The position numbers were made by a program, and so were the translations under genes. The notes below the pieces were generated by a model, which worked only from the letters and a program-made list of their open reading frames with translations, was not told the DNA's origin and ran no database searches. A DNA stretch of 64,000 nucleotides. It comes from Cytobacillus horneckiae (GTDB taxonomy: Bacteria; Bacillota; Bacilli; Bacillales; Cytobacillaceae). Positions 9,013 to 18,117 of this stretch are shown one piece after another; the first letter of the stretch is position 1, and every line of letters starts with the position of its first letter. Location of the stretch: positions 1 to 64,000 of the forward strand of contig NZ_PISD01000066.1 of NCBI RefSeq assembly GCF_002835735.1. The letters run 5' to 3'.

Positions 9013-9199
9013 TACATAGCAAAAACTTACCAAAAGCGGTTGAGGTTTTGATCCCGTATTAATAGGCAGTAACCCCCTACGTCAAGACTTTTGAAGGGAC
9101 AATAAAGGATAAATGGGGAATGAAAGAACTCCCCCACTGTTGGATGTTTCACTTTTATAAGGACAACACTCATTTAGAAAAGAATGGAGGATGAACAAC

Positions 9200-10168
9200 T
9201 TGAAATTAGGTGTATTCACCGTTTTATTTTCAGGGAAATCATTTGAAAACATGCTTGATTATATTCAAGCTTCTGGATTAAAAGCCGTTGAAATTGGCAC
9301 GGGTGGATATCCGGGTGATGCCCACTGTAATGTAGATGAATTATTAGCGAGTGAGGACAAGCGAAAAAAATACTTAGAAGAAGTTCAGTCTAGAGGACTA
9401 ACAATTAGCGCATTTAGTTGTCATGGTAACCCGCTTTCACCTGATGAAAAGTTTGCAAAGGAGTCGCATGATATATTTATTAAAACAGTGAAACTAGCAG
9501 AAATGCTAAATGTCCCTGTTGTGAATACTTTCTCGGGAATATCAGGAGACCAGGAAGGTGCAAAATTCCCGAACTGGCCGGTTACACCTTGGCCAATGGA
9601 ATACACCAATCTCTATAATTGGCAGTGGGAACAAAAACTGATTCCTTATTGGAAAGAACAAGGACAATTGGCAAAAGACCATGGTGTTAAGATTGGCATT
9701 GAACTTCATGCAGGATTTTTAGTTCACACGCCATATACGATGCTAAAATTGCGTGACGCAACTTGTGATGCAGTTGGAGCTAACCTTGATCCTAGTCATT
9801 TATGGTGGCAAGGAATTGATCCGGTTGCAGCGATTAAAATTCTAGGAAAAGCAAATGCAATTCATCATTTCCACGCCAAAGATACCTATATCGATCAAGA
9901 AAACGTTAATATGTATGGATTAACGGATATGCAGCCTTATTCAAATGTTCAATCTCGTGCTTGGACGTTCCGTTCTGTTGGCTACGGTCATAGTATTCAA
10001 GAGTGGTCCAATATTGTGAGCATATTAAGAACGTATGGCTATGATCATGTCATTAGTATTGAACATGAAGATCCAATTATGTCAATTGATGAAGGTTTCA
10101 ACCAAGCGGTTAAAAATTTAAAGAGCGTATTCATTGAAGAAGCTCCATCCGATATGTGGTGGGCCTAA
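9200..10168 (+). CDS. Sugar phosphate isomerase/epimerase-type TIM barrel enzyme
   Basis: A 322-residue enzyme of the xylose isomerase-like / AP endonuclease 2 fold. The metal-binding pattern of the family is visible: G-I-E-L-H with Glu168, N-L-D-P-S-H with Asp197 and His200, H-H-F-H-A-K-D with His225, and S-I-E-H-E-D near 287-291. TTG at 9200 is preferred because GGAGG (9186-9190) is then 9 bases away; the ATG at 9191 abuts the same GGAGG with no spacer. Members act as epimerases, isomerases or, in the levoglucosan pathway, as 3-keto-sugar lyases. Its place after ThuA and two Gfo/Idh enzymes favours a 3-keto-sugar substrate (inference). Confidence 0.85.
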   Translation: MKLGVFTVLFSGKSFENMLDYIQASGLKAVEIGTGGYPGDAHCNVDELLASEDKRKKYLEEVQSRGLTISAFSCHGNPLSPDEKFAKESHDIFIKTVKLAEMLNVPVVNTFSGISGDQEGAKFPNWPVTPWPMEYTNLYNWQWEQKLIPYWKEQGQLAKDHGVKIGIELHAGFLVHTPYTMLKLRDATCDAVGANLDPSHLWWQGIDPVAAIKILGKANAIHHFHAKDTYIDQENVNMYGLTDMQPYSNVQSRAWTFRSVGYGHSIQEWSNIVSILRTYGYDHVISIEHEDPIMSIDEGFNQAVKNLKSVFIEEAPSDMWWA

Positions 10169-10200
10169 CCAATCAAATAATCTAAGCCCTTTAACAAATT

Positions 10201-10231
10201 CCCTTTAAGGTCCGCTTTAAGGGGCTTTTGT
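10201..10231 (+). terminator. Rho-independent terminator
   Basis: CCCTTTAAG pairs with CTTTAAGGGG (two wobble pairs) around a short loop and is followed by CTTTTG. It ends the catabolic enzyme transcript. Confidence 0.65.
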
Positions 10232-10264
10232 CTTAAAATGAGGCAAATTGTAATCGTTGTCTGT

Positions 10265-10449
10265 ATCCAGCTCTCAGCGCCTAATCCCTCGGGTTAATAG
10301 CCAATCATTCAAGAAGAGTAAAAAAACCACCTTCTGGCTGGCTCATCTTATGTCTGTCACGGCTGACCACTAAGGAAGGTTCCTTAGAATAAACATTGCA
10401 TGAACAAGATGCGTGTTCCAAAGGCGCTTTTCGCTTTTGTTCGTTGGGA
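10265..10449 (+). repeat. Remnant of a dispersed Bacillus intergenic repeat
   Basis: The left edge, TCCAGCTCTCAGCGCCTAAT then CCCTCGGGTT, and the right edge, AAGGCGCTTTTCGCTTTTGT then TCGTTGGGA, match from memory the two ends of a large non-coding repeat common between genes in Bacillus and relatives. The interior is degenerate. It fills the gap between the isomerase-like gene and the DUF624 gene and marks the break between two operons. Confidence 0.55.
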
Positions 10450-10494
10450 TGCTATAAGTGGTGATAATTTTTTAAATGAAGGAGTAGATTCGGT

Positions 10495-11172
10495 TTGAAA
10501 GAAGTTTCCGATTTGATAGAGGGTATTTACCGTATATGTGAATGGATAATGAGATTTTCAGTGACCAATATGCTTTGGGTGGTTTTTAACTTGCCAATTG
10601 CTTTTTTGGTGCTGAATCTCTACTTTATAGAGCATACGGAATACTTAATGTTTTCTATTATTCCTCTTATTATTATGCTGCCATTTTTATATTTTCCAGC
10701 AACCGCGGCAATGTTTGCTTCTGCAAGGGATTGGGTGATGAAGGAAGAAAACACGTCTATACGCCAATATTGGAGCTATTATCTTGAAAACTATAAAAAA
10801 AGTATGTTAGGTGGATTGATTTTAACAGGGGTATGGACCGTTTGGGGAGTAGACTATTATTATTTCAGTCAAGAAAATGTAGTTTTGACATTTATCTTTC
10901 TCGTCATGGGAGTAATCCTCTTTGTATTTACGATTAACTTTTTTTCTATGCTATCCCATTATGAGATGAAATTGCCTAAGATTATGAAAAATGCACTTAT
11001 CATTACATTAGGATGTCCCATTCTTTTTTTGACGATTCTTATTAGTAGCGGCATTTTATTATATATGAGTTTAAACGGCTTTGAATTCTTATTTATCTTT
11101 TTTACTGGGTCACTCATCTCCTACCTGTCATTCTCAGCATTTTATCGATTTTATTTAAAAATGACGGCATAA
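10495..11172 (+). CDS. DUF624 (YesL-like) membrane protein
   Basis: A 225-residue integral membrane protein with about five hydrophobic segments (near residues 22-42, 50-78, 105-125, 140-162 and 178-218). The signature of the family is the early 'R-I-C-E-W-I-M-R-F-S-V-T-N-M-L-W' helix followed by P-A-T-A-A-M-F-A. Start is TTG with AAGGAG about 10 bases upstream. DUF624 proteins are regularly found inside sugar ABC transporter loci of Firmicutes, where their job is unknown; the present context fits. Confidence 0.8.
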   Translation: MKEVSDLIEGIYRICEWIMRFSVTNMLWVVFNLPIAFLVLNLYFIEHTEYLMFSIIPLIIMLPFLYFPATAAMFASARDWVMKEENTSIRQYWSYYLENYKKSMLGGLILTGVWTVWGVDYYYFSQENVVLTFIFLVMGVILFVFTINFFSMLSHYEMKLPKIMKNALIITLGCPILFLTILISSGILLYMSLNGFEFLFIFFTGSLISYLSFSAFYRFYLKMTA

Positions 11173-11219
11173 TGCTGAATATTAGTTATTACAGAATAGT
11201 TAGGAGCGTATTATGGTTA

Positions 11220-11560
11220 ACCAATAGGGAAAGAAAGTGTGGTTTGTAAAACTTATCGCAGATTAACGGATAGTAAGCCCCCACCTCAAAATATAGAGAA
11301 ATGCTTAAGTAGATAACTGCATGACAAGTCCAGTTGGTGAGATACAGTGAAACTTATCTCGGAAGGTAAGACTGAACCAATCGAGTTTTGTCAATTAATC
11401 TAAGCGTATGCCAGATATGGGGACTAACAATCAGTGGAGAAGGAGAAAAAAATTGTTAGTCGTGGTGATTGTCGCTCAGAGCTACCATTCTTCAATCTTA
11501 CTAAGGTCTTACATTTGACTCTCAACAATTAAAGATCAGTAATGATCGTACGGATGAAAG
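11220..11560 (+). other. Gene-free structured region, possible group II intron remnant
   Basis: The 466-bp gap between the DUF624 gene and the glucosidase has no reading frame worth calling. It holds several hairpins: GACTAACAA (11422-11430) with TTGTTAGTC (11453-11461), GAGAT with ATCTC near 11339-11362, and others. The phrase structure around 11270-11380 (AAGCCCCCACCT, AACTGCATGACAAGTCC, GGAAGGTAAGAC) resembles, from memory, domain I of bacterial class B group II introns. No domain V or reverse transcriptase is present, so at most it is a dead 5' fragment. Confidence 0.35.
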
Positions 11561-11638
11561 CGATTCAATCGCTCATTTCGAACTTAGACCTTATGAAGAT
11601 TGGTTGTATTTATTGCACTATGTAGAAGGAGGAATAAC

Positions 11639-13303
11639 ATGAAGAAAATATGGTGGAAAGAAGCGGTTGCCTATCAAATATACCCGCGAAGCTTTATGGA
11701 TTCCAATGGTGACGGAATCGGGGATCTTCAAGGAGTCATTTCAAAGTTAGATTATTTACAGGATCTTGGAATTGATGTGGTCTGGATCTCCCCTATTTAT
11801 CGTTCTCCAAATGATGATAATGGTTACGATATTTCTGATTATCAAGATATTATGGATGATTTTGGGACAATGGCGGACTTTAATCTGCTTTTAGAGGAAG
11901 TACACAGACGCAAGATGAAATTAATTATGGATTTAGTCATTAACCATACGTCTGATGAACATCCTTGGTTTATTGAGTCACGCTCATCCAAAGATAATCC
12001 ATATCGCGATTACTATATTTGGCATCCTGGAAAAGATGGAAAGGAACCGAATAACTGGGAGTCAATTTTTAGCGGCTCGGCTTGGGAATATGATGAACTA
12101 ACCAAAGAGTATTATATGCACATCTTCTCTAAGAAACAACCAGACTTAAACTGGGAAAATCCACTCGTTCGCGAAGAGTTATATAAAATGGTGAATTGGT
12201 GGTTCGATAAGGGAATCGATGGCTTCCGAGTTGACGCTATTTCTCATATTAAAAAAGTACCTCAGTTCCCGGATCTTCCGAATCCAGATAAAAAGAAATA
12301 CGTTCCATCGATGAACGGTCATATGAATCGTGAGGGCATTCAAGTATTCCTTGAAGAGCTAAAGCAAGAGACTTTTGCTAAATACGATATTATGACAGTC
12401 GGGGAAGCAAATGGGGTGAATGTTGACCAAGCGGAAGAATGGGTAGGAGCGAAAACCGGCAAATTCAATATGATTTTCCAATTCGAACATTTGGATCTTT
12501 GGGGAAAAGGAGCATCCGACAGACTTGACATTCATGCTTTAAAGAAAACGTTAACGAAGTGGCAAACAGGATTAGATGGCGTGGGCTGGAATGCATTATT
12601 TTTAGAAAATCATGACCAACCACGTTCAGTTTCTACTTGGGGAAACGATCAGGAGTTAAGAGATAAATCAGCAAAATGTCTGGCAGCCATGTACTTTTTA
12701 ATGCAAGGAACTCCATTTATTTATCAAGGTCAAGAGATTGGAATGACTAATGTAAAATTTGACTCCATAGATGATTATAATGATGTTGCAATTAAAAACC
12801 TCTATAAAAGTGAGCGAGAAGAAGGTAAGTCAAACGTAGAAATTTTGGAGGTTATTTGGAGTAGCGGTCGTGATAATTCAAGAACACCGATGCAATGGAA
12901 CGGTCACGAATCGAATGGAGGTTTCACCACCGGCACACCTTGGATAAAGGTAAACCCAAACTATGTTGAGATTAATGTAGAGGATGCATTGCAAGATCCA
13001 GGTTCCATTTACCACTTTTATAAAAAATTGATTAATCTGCGTAAAGAAAACGAAACACTTATTTATGGGAGCTATAACTTGATTATAGAAGATGATGATT
13101 CAATCTATGCGTATACAAGAACATTAGGTAATGATACCTTTGTTGTGATAACAAACCTATTTGCGGAAAGGGCAGAGTTTATTTTACCGAAGGGTTTAAA
13201 TGCAAAAGATGCAGTATTTTGTTTGGGGAATTACTCCGTTGACTCAGTAGAACTATCAGTCCTTACACTTCAACCTTATGAGGCTAGGGTTTATCGGATT
13301 TAA
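11639..13303 (+). CDS. malL: Oligo-1,6-glucosidase (GH13 alpha-glucosidase)
   Basis: A 554-residue cytosolic alpha-glucosidase of family GH13, subfamily of oligo-1,6-glucosidases. The calcium-site-like loop D-S-N-G-D-G-I-G-D is near residues 21-29. The catalytic trio is in place: nucleophile Asp in G-F-R-V-D-A-I (about 199), acid/base Glu in V-G-E-A-N-G (about 255), and Asp in E-N-H-D-Q-P (about 326). It should release glucose from isomaltose-type or sucrose-type oligosaccharides. ATG 11639 has AGAAGGAGG 6 bases before it and gives the usual length; an upstream in-frame start at 11600 lacks a ribosome site. It is followed at once by a glucokinase gene, so released glucose is probably phosphorylated by the neighbour. 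Confidence 0.92.
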   Translation: MKKIWWKEAVAYQIYPRSFMDSNGDGIGDLQGVISKLDYLQDLGIDVVWISPIYRSPNDDNGYDISDYQDIMDDFGTMADFNLLLEEVHRRKMKLIMDLVINHTSDEHPWFIESRSSKDNPYRDYYIWHPGKDGKEPNNWESIFSGSAWEYDELTKEYYMHIFSKKQPDLNWENPLVREELYKMVNWWFDKGIDGFRVDAISHIKKVPQFPDLPNPDKKKYVPSMNGHMNREGIQVFLEELKQETFAKYDIMTVGEANGVNVDQAEEWVGAKTGKFNMIFQFEHLDLWGKGASDRLDIHALKKTLTKWQTGLDGVGWNALFLENHDQPRSVSTWGNDQELRDKSAKCLAAMYFLMQGTPFIYQGQEIGMTNVKFDSIDDYNDVAIKNLYKSEREEGKSNVEILEVIWSSGRDNSRTPMQWNGHESNGGFTTGTPWIKVNPNYVEINVEDALQDPGSIYHFYKKLINLRKENETLIYGSYNLIIEDDDSIYAYTRTLGNDTFVVITNLFAERAEFILPKGLNAKDAVFCLGNYSVDSVELSVLTLQPYEARVYRI

Positions 13304-13338
13304 AGTGATGCACGGGGGGAAAGAGGAGGAGAATGGTC

Positions 13339-14316
13339 ATGGATGAAAAATGGCTAGTTGGTGTAGATATAGGTGGTACAACGATTAAAATGGCGGTTGT
13401 TAATCTACATGGCGATATCCTTTATAGCTGGGAGATCAGTACGGATATTAGAGACAAAGGTCAATATATTCCCTTAACGATTGCAAAATCGATTGATCAA
13501 AAGTTAGAAGAAATAAATCAACCAAAAAAACGGTTAATTGGGATTGGAATCGGTGCACCAGGTCCTGTTAATATGATGGATGGTTCTATTGAGATGGCTG
13601 TAAATCTAGGGTGGGATCATTTTCCATTAAAGGAGATTTTAGAACGGGAAACAGGCTTACCGGTTGTTGTTGACAATGATGCAAATATTGCTGCCATTGG
13701 TGAAATGTGGACAGGTGCAGGAAAAGGAGCTAAACATTTAATCTGTGTTACATTGGGAACTGGTGTCGGAGGAGGGATTATTATCAATGGAGAAATTGTC
13801 CATGGAATAAATGGAGCAGGTGGCGAAATCGGCCATATTATTGCTGTGCCTAAAAATGGTTCACCATGTAATTGCGGAAAGTCGGGATGTTTAGAAACGA
13901 TCGCGTCTGCAACCGGAATTGTCCGTCTTGCCATAGCAACGCTCTCTTCTATGAATTGTAATAGTAAATTACGAGAATATTTTGAGGAACATCAAACGCT
14001 CACTTCTAAATTAGTTTTTGATGCTGCCAGTGAAGGGGATGAACTTGCTAAAAACGTTCTCCAACAGGTGACAGAGCATCTTGGATTAGCTCTTGCGAAT
14101 TTAGCAAATGGACTAAATCCTGAAAAAATTGTCATCGGAGGAGGGGTATCAAAAGCAGGAGACGCTTTGTTAATTCCGTTGAAAGATGAGTTTACTCTAT
14201 ATGCTTTTCCGAGAGTCGCACAAGGGGTAGGGCTCGTCATTGCAGCTTTAGGGAATAACGCAGGTGTTATTGGAGGTTCCTGGTTGGTAAAGGAGAGGCT
14301 ATTGAAGAAAGCGTAG
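13339..14316 (+). CDS. glcK: ROK-family glucokinase
   Basis: A 325-residue cytosolic sugar kinase of the ROK family that should phosphorylate glucose (ATP to glucose 6-phosphate). Seen are the N-terminal phosphate loop D-I-G-G-T-T-I-K (about residues 10-17), the catalytic V-V-D-N-D-A-N, the G-T-G-V-G-G-G-I segment, and the ROK zinc motif C-N-C-G-K-S-G-C-L-E (about 177-186). No N-terminal DNA-binding domain is present, so it is an enzyme and not a NagC-type repressor. ATG 13339 suits the GAGGAGGAG ribosome site better than the ATG six bases upstream. It forms an operon with the glucosidase, 35 bp after its stop. Confidence 0.88.
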   Translation: MDEKWLVGVDIGGTTIKMAVVNLHGDILYSWEISTDIRDKGQYIPLTIAKSIDQKLEEINQPKKRLIGIGIGAPGPVNMMDGSIEMAVNLGWDHFPLKEILERETGLPVVVDNDANIAAIGEMWTGAGKGAKHLICVTLGTGVGGGIIINGEIVHGINGAGGEIGHIIAVPKNGSPCNCGKSGCLETIASATGIVRLAIATLSSMNCNSKLREYFEEHQTLTSKLVFDAASEGDELAKNVLQQVTEHLGLALANLANGLNPEKIVIGGGVSKAGDALLIPLKDEFTLYAFPRVAQGVGLVIAALGNNAGVIGGSWLVKERLLKKA

Positions 14317-14506
14317 GGATGTAAGTTACTTTTATGAATGAGCCTATTTACATAAGTGGTTTCAATTTGTTGCAGACGGACAAGTTAATATTAAGGCTTT
14401 AGAGAACGATAGTAAATTTTATGTTCAATTGTTTTTTTAGTAGTGTTTTTAATATCAGAACATTATCTTAACCAACTATAAATCTATCGATAATGAAGGT
14501 GACGAC

Positions 14507-15415
14507 ATGCTAAGTAAACTTCAGTCTTATTATCCAAATGCTATTGCGATGAATATTCCTCCTACTGTCACCGAGAAAGACTATTATTGGTTTAAGGAAG
14601 AAATGAAAGAGCTTTATTGGGTTGGAGTCCCGAAGTCAGAACTTCGTGAAGGACAGCTTGAATTATTAAGTACCTTATATGAATTAGTCATTCCTGATCA
14701 TTCCTCCTATTTGTCCGATTCTGTAAGAGAATGGTACGCTTACTTATGCCAACAAGGAGACCTCCCTACGATAAACCGAGAAAAGACAATACGCTTTATC
14801 CAAGTTCATATTAACAGTTTTGACCAGGAGATAAAGGGGTTTGAGGAGGCGATTCGAGAATTTTTTACACAATCGCTCGCTTTTCTCTGGCTTGATAAGC
14901 AGAACGGAATCATTATAGAAGAAAAGTCAGAAATATCATACGGGGAAGAGGAATTATATTCAATCTCCATAACATTAGAGAATGATTTTTATTTAAAGCC
15001 ATATTTTTATATTGGGAAATTCAGAAACAAATTCACCACTTTGCGAGAGTTATTCTCTTTAGAACGTGATTTGTTTATTCAAGCATTGAAGCACCTTTCC
15101 AAAGAAAGGGTGTATTCATTTGAAAAAATTTTTCCGTTTTTATTAGCATCTAATCTCCCTGACCTTCCTAGCAACATACTAAAAAAAGATATTCTTCCAA
15201 TTTTAAGGGAGGATTCAGAGTTAAGGAGAACCTTAATTGTCTTTCTTGAACATAATTCAAATACCTCACATGCAGCAAAAACACTTTATGTTCATCGTAA
15301 TACGTTACAATATCGAATTGATAAATTTAGTGAAAAAACCGATATTAACCTTAAACATTTCAACAGCGCGATAATGGTTTATCTTACATGCTTGCTGGTA
15401 AATTTACCGGAATGA
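14507..15415 (+). CDS. PucR/CdaR-type helix-turn-helix regulator
   Basis: A 302-residue regulator. Its C-terminus (about residues 240-300) is the PucR helix-turn-helix: L-R-R-T-L-I-V-F-L-E-H-N-S-N-T-S-H-A-A-K and then L-Y-V-H-R-N-T-L-Q-Y-R-I-D-K, a very recognisable pair of blocks. The N-terminal 230 residues show no known sensor. It lies directly upstream of the transporter ATPase gene, in the same direction, and may control it. AAGGTGACGAC gives the ribosome site before ATG. Confidence 0.8.
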   Translation: MLSKLQSYYPNAIAMNIPPTVTEKDYYWFKEEMKELYWVGVPKSELREGQLELLSTLYELVIPDHSSYLSDSVREWYAYLCQQGDLPTINREKTIRFIQVHINSFDQEIKGFEEAIREFFTQSLAFLWLDKQNGIIIEEKSEISYGEEELYSISITLENDFYLKPYFYIGKFRNKFTTLRELFSLERDLFIQALKHLSKERVYSFEKIFPFLLASNLPDLPSNILKKDILPILREDSELRRTLIVFLEHNSNTSHAAKTLYVHRNTLQYRIDKFSEKTDINLKHFNSAIMVYLTCLLVNLPE

Positions 15416-15532
15416 TTTCTTCGACAATCTGCTAAAAAGGCTTTCATTATCTTTGTGCAAGATGCCCATGACTAAAATGGGCAACAAAGGTAAGCTATTC
15501 ATGTAAACCTTTTCATTTTAGGGGGGAAGAAA

Positions 15533-16630
15533 GTGGCTGAATTAAAATTAAATCACATTTATAAAATATACGACAATAATGTAATTGCTGTAAAAGATTT
15601 TAATCTTCATATACAGGATAAGGAATTCATCGTTTTTGTTGGTCCTTCTGGTTGCGGGAAATCTACGACTCTACGTATGATTGCAGGTCTAGAGGAAATT
15701 TCAAAAGGTGATTTCTATATTGACGAAGAACGAGTAAACGATGTGGCACCAAAAGACCGCGACATTGCAATGGTGTTCCAAAACTATGCTCTTTATCCAC
15801 ATATGACAGTATACGATAATATTGCCTTTGGACTAAAGCTTCGTAAAGTCGCTAAAGATGAGATTGACCGCCGTGTACGTGAAGCTGTGAAAATACTAGG
15901 ATTAGAAGATTACCTTAAACGGAAGCCAAAGGCTCTGTCAGGTGGACAACGTCAACGTGTGGCTCTAGGACGTGCGATTGTGCGTGATGCGAAAGTGTTC
16001 TTGATGGATGAGCCATTATCAAATCTTGATGCCAAGCTTCGTGTTCAGATGCGTGCTGAGATTGTCAAGCTTCACCGGCGGTTGAATACAACAACGATTT
16101 ATGTAACGCATGACCAGACAGAAGCGATGACAATGGCTACCCGGCTTGTAGTGATAAAGGATGGAATTATTCAACAAGTAGGGACACCAAAAGAAGTATA
16201 CGATAACCCTGATAATGTCTTTGTTGGCGGTTTCATCGGATCTCCATCAATGAATTTTTTTAATGGGAAAATTCAAGGTGACAAGTTTGAAATTGGAAAC
16301 GAAAGTCTCTCGATTCCAGAAGGAAGGTTGAAAGTGCTCCGTGACCAAGGATATGTTGGAAAGGAAGTTATCCTTGGAGTTCGACCAGAGGACTTCCATA
16401 ATGAACAAGTATTTATTGATGCTTTTAGTGGTTCAACCATTCAATTTATAGTCGATGTGGCGGAGCTAACTGGTGCAGTAACGATGGTTTATTCGACACT
16501 AGAAGGACAGAATTTCGTTGCGAGCGTTGATTCACGGACTAGTATTTCACCAGGAGAAACAATTGATCTTGGCATTGATATGAATAAGGTCCATTTTTTC
16601 AATAAAGAATCAGAATTAAGAATCCAATAA
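15533..16630 (+). CDS. msmX: Sugar ABC transporter ATPase (MsmX/UgpC-like)
   Basis: A 365-residue ATPase of the multi-sugar importer group. Walker A G-P-S-G-C-G-K-S-T is at residues 37-45, the signature L-S-G-G-Q-R-Q-R near 135-142, and Walker B V-F-L-M-D-E-P near 156-162 with the S-N-L-D loop. The C-terminal 120 residues are the regulatory TOBE/OB domain. In B. subtilis a single MsmX energises several sugar importers, and the binding protein/permease genes at 1.8-4.9 kb lack their own ATPase, so this protein is the natural partner. Start is GTG after a run of G. The symbol is by similarity of type, not proven orthology. Confidence 0.9.
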   Translation: MAELKLNHIYKIYDNNVIAVKDFNLHIQDKEFIVFVGPSGCGKSTTLRMIAGLEEISKGDFYIDEERVNDVAPKDRDIAMVFQNYALYPHMTVYDNIAFGLKLRKVAKDEIDRRVREAVKILGLEDYLKRKPKALSGGQRQRVALGRAIVRDAKVFLMDEPLSNLDAKLRVQMRAEIVKLHRRLNTTTIYVTHDQTEAMTMATRLVVIKDGIIQQVGTPKEVYDNPDNVFVGGFIGSPSMNFFNGKIQGDKFEIGNESLSIPEGRLKVLRDQGYVGKEVILGVRPEDFHNEQVFIDAFSGSTIQFIVDVAELTGAVTMVYSTLEGQNFVASVDSRTSISPGETIDLGIDMNKVHFFNKESELRIQ

Positions 16631-16641
16631 AAAATAATGAG

Positions 16642-16718
16642 TATTAAGGTGTAAGGCTATGGATCCTCTTAAGACTGAAGCCATGAGATTCTTAAGTAAG
16701 AAACCTTATTGCTTAATA
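16642..16718 (+). repeat. Imperfect long inverted repeat after ATPase gene
   Basis: TATTAAG (16642-16648) and TAAGG pair with CCTTA and CTTAATA (16712-16718), with CTTAAG repeats inside the loop. No strong T run follows, so it is a weak terminator at best. The rest of the 351-bp gap up to the cysteine synthase gene contains only a distant CATTTAC/GTAAATG pair (about 16820 and 16890) and no gene. Confidence 0.4.
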
Positions 16719-16981
16719 TCCTTGTCGCGTGAGTCCTACAAGATTTTTATAAGAAAATCGAAATCCGAATGAATTTGAACACCTGAATTCACATCAAGAT
16801 GGACAATCTCATTTACTAAGGGTTTACATTTTTTAACGTCTTTGGTTATTACATCCATACAGCATGCATTTGCGTCTTAATGCAAATTCCTGTAAATGAG
16901 TTTGTCAACAGCCTGCTGTTATCTAATTAGACATCCTATTTCTGTATAGCAAATAACATTGTAGTTCAACAAAGCAGGTTA

Positions 16982-17911
16982 TTATTTAAATAAATCACTT
17001 GATAAATATCTCTCTCCTGTATCACAAACAATAAATACAACAACATCTTCAGGATTGAGTCTTTTCGCTACTTGAATTGCAGCATAGCAGGCTGCACCGG
17101 ATGACGGTCCGACAAGAATGCCTTCCTTTCTTGCCATTGCCCTTGCCGTATCGTAAGCATCCTCATCATTGATTTGATGAATTTCATCATAAACGGATGT
17201 ATTTAAAATATCGGGAATAAACCCTGGACTCGTTCCGACGAGCTTATGCTTGCCTGGTTTTCCGCCTGAAAGAACGGGTGAACCCTTTGGCTCAACGACA
17301 TGGACTTGCAAATCCTTATAATGCTCTATTAAAACCTCACCCGTACCGGTAATGGTTCCGCCTGTACCCGCCGTTGCTACGAAAGCAGTGAGCTCCTTCC
17401 CAATTTGTTTCATGCCATCGATAATCTCTACGGCTGTTGTTGTTCTATGGGCATCAGGGTTTGCGGAGTTTTCAAATTGCATCGGCACAAAGCTGTTAGG
17501 GATTTCTTTTGCTAATTCCTTCGCTTTTTTTATTGATCCAGGCATTTTTTCATCTCCTGGTGTAAGAACAACTTCTGCTCCATAAGCTTTTAATAGATTA
17601 ATTCGTTCTTGTGTCATTGTATCTGGCATGACGAGAATGCTTTTGTATCCCTTTGCGGCTGCATTCATTGCAAGGCCGATGCCAGTGTTTCCGCTAGTAG
17701 GCTCAATAATCGTCGCTCCTTCTTTTAAAAGACCAGCTTTCTCCGCTTCGATAATCATATTATAAGCGGCCCGGTCCTTCACGCTTTTACTTGGATTAAA
17801 AAATTCTAATTTCGCATAGATTGATGCTCCATCCTTGGGAGCCAAACGATTTAATTTAACTAAAGGCGTGTCTCCAATTAACTCTGCGAGGTTTTCTACA
17901 ACTTTCATCAC
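16982..17911 (-). CDS. cysK: Cysteine synthase (O-acetylserine sulfhydrylase), YtkP-like
   Basis: A 309-residue PLP enzyme of the beta family that makes cysteine from O-acetylserine and sulfide. The PLP lysine is in S-V-K-D-R-A (Lys45), the substrate loop is P-T-S-G-N-T-G (residues 71-77), and the phosphate-binding loop is G-T-G-G-T-I-T-G near 178. It is of ordinary length. Its place beside ThpR (ytlP) and ytlQ matches the B. subtilis paralogue ytkP, so this is probably the YtkP orthologue and not the main housekeeping CysK. It is transcribed away from the ytlP operon. Confidence 0.9.
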   Translation of the reverse strand: MMKVVENLAELIGDTPLVKLNRLAPKDGASIYAKLEFFNPSKSVKDRAAYNMIIEAEKAGLLKEGATIIEPTSGNTGIGLAMNAAAKGYKSILVMPDTMTQERINLLKAYGAEVVLTPGDEKMPGSIKKAKELAKEIPNSFVPMQFENSANPDAHRTTTAVEIIDGMKQIGKELTAFVATAGTGGTITGTGEVLIEHYKDLQVHVVEPKGSPVLSGGKPGKHKLVGTSPGFIPDILNTSVYDEIHQINDEDAYDTARAMARKEGILVGPSSGAACYAAIQVAKRLNPEDVVVFIVCDTGERYLSSDLFK

Positions 17912-18117
17912 TTTTCTTCCTTTCCTAGTAAAACGAACTATTAAGTAATAATTTATTTATATCATACCTATCCTATCCAATATAGATGGTTTCAATCAAA
18001 TCATTGAACCTATGAAAGCAATATCAATGAATGAGTCTTAAGTACTACTTATTCTTTCGGACTTTTAGTCATAGTTTGTTAAAATAAAGGTAGATAAAAA
18101 TAATGGAGGGGTTAATT

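Noticed and set aside
9060..9140. Insertion sequence end near the TIM barrel gene (phrase GCAGTAACCCCCTACGTCAA)
   Set aside because: It vaguely recalls IS ends and also a phrase near 11266, but no matching inverted repeat or transposase fragment was found.
13339..14316. NagC/XylR-type ROK repressor
   Set aside because: There is no N-terminal helix-turn-helix; the protein begins directly with the kinase phosphate loop.
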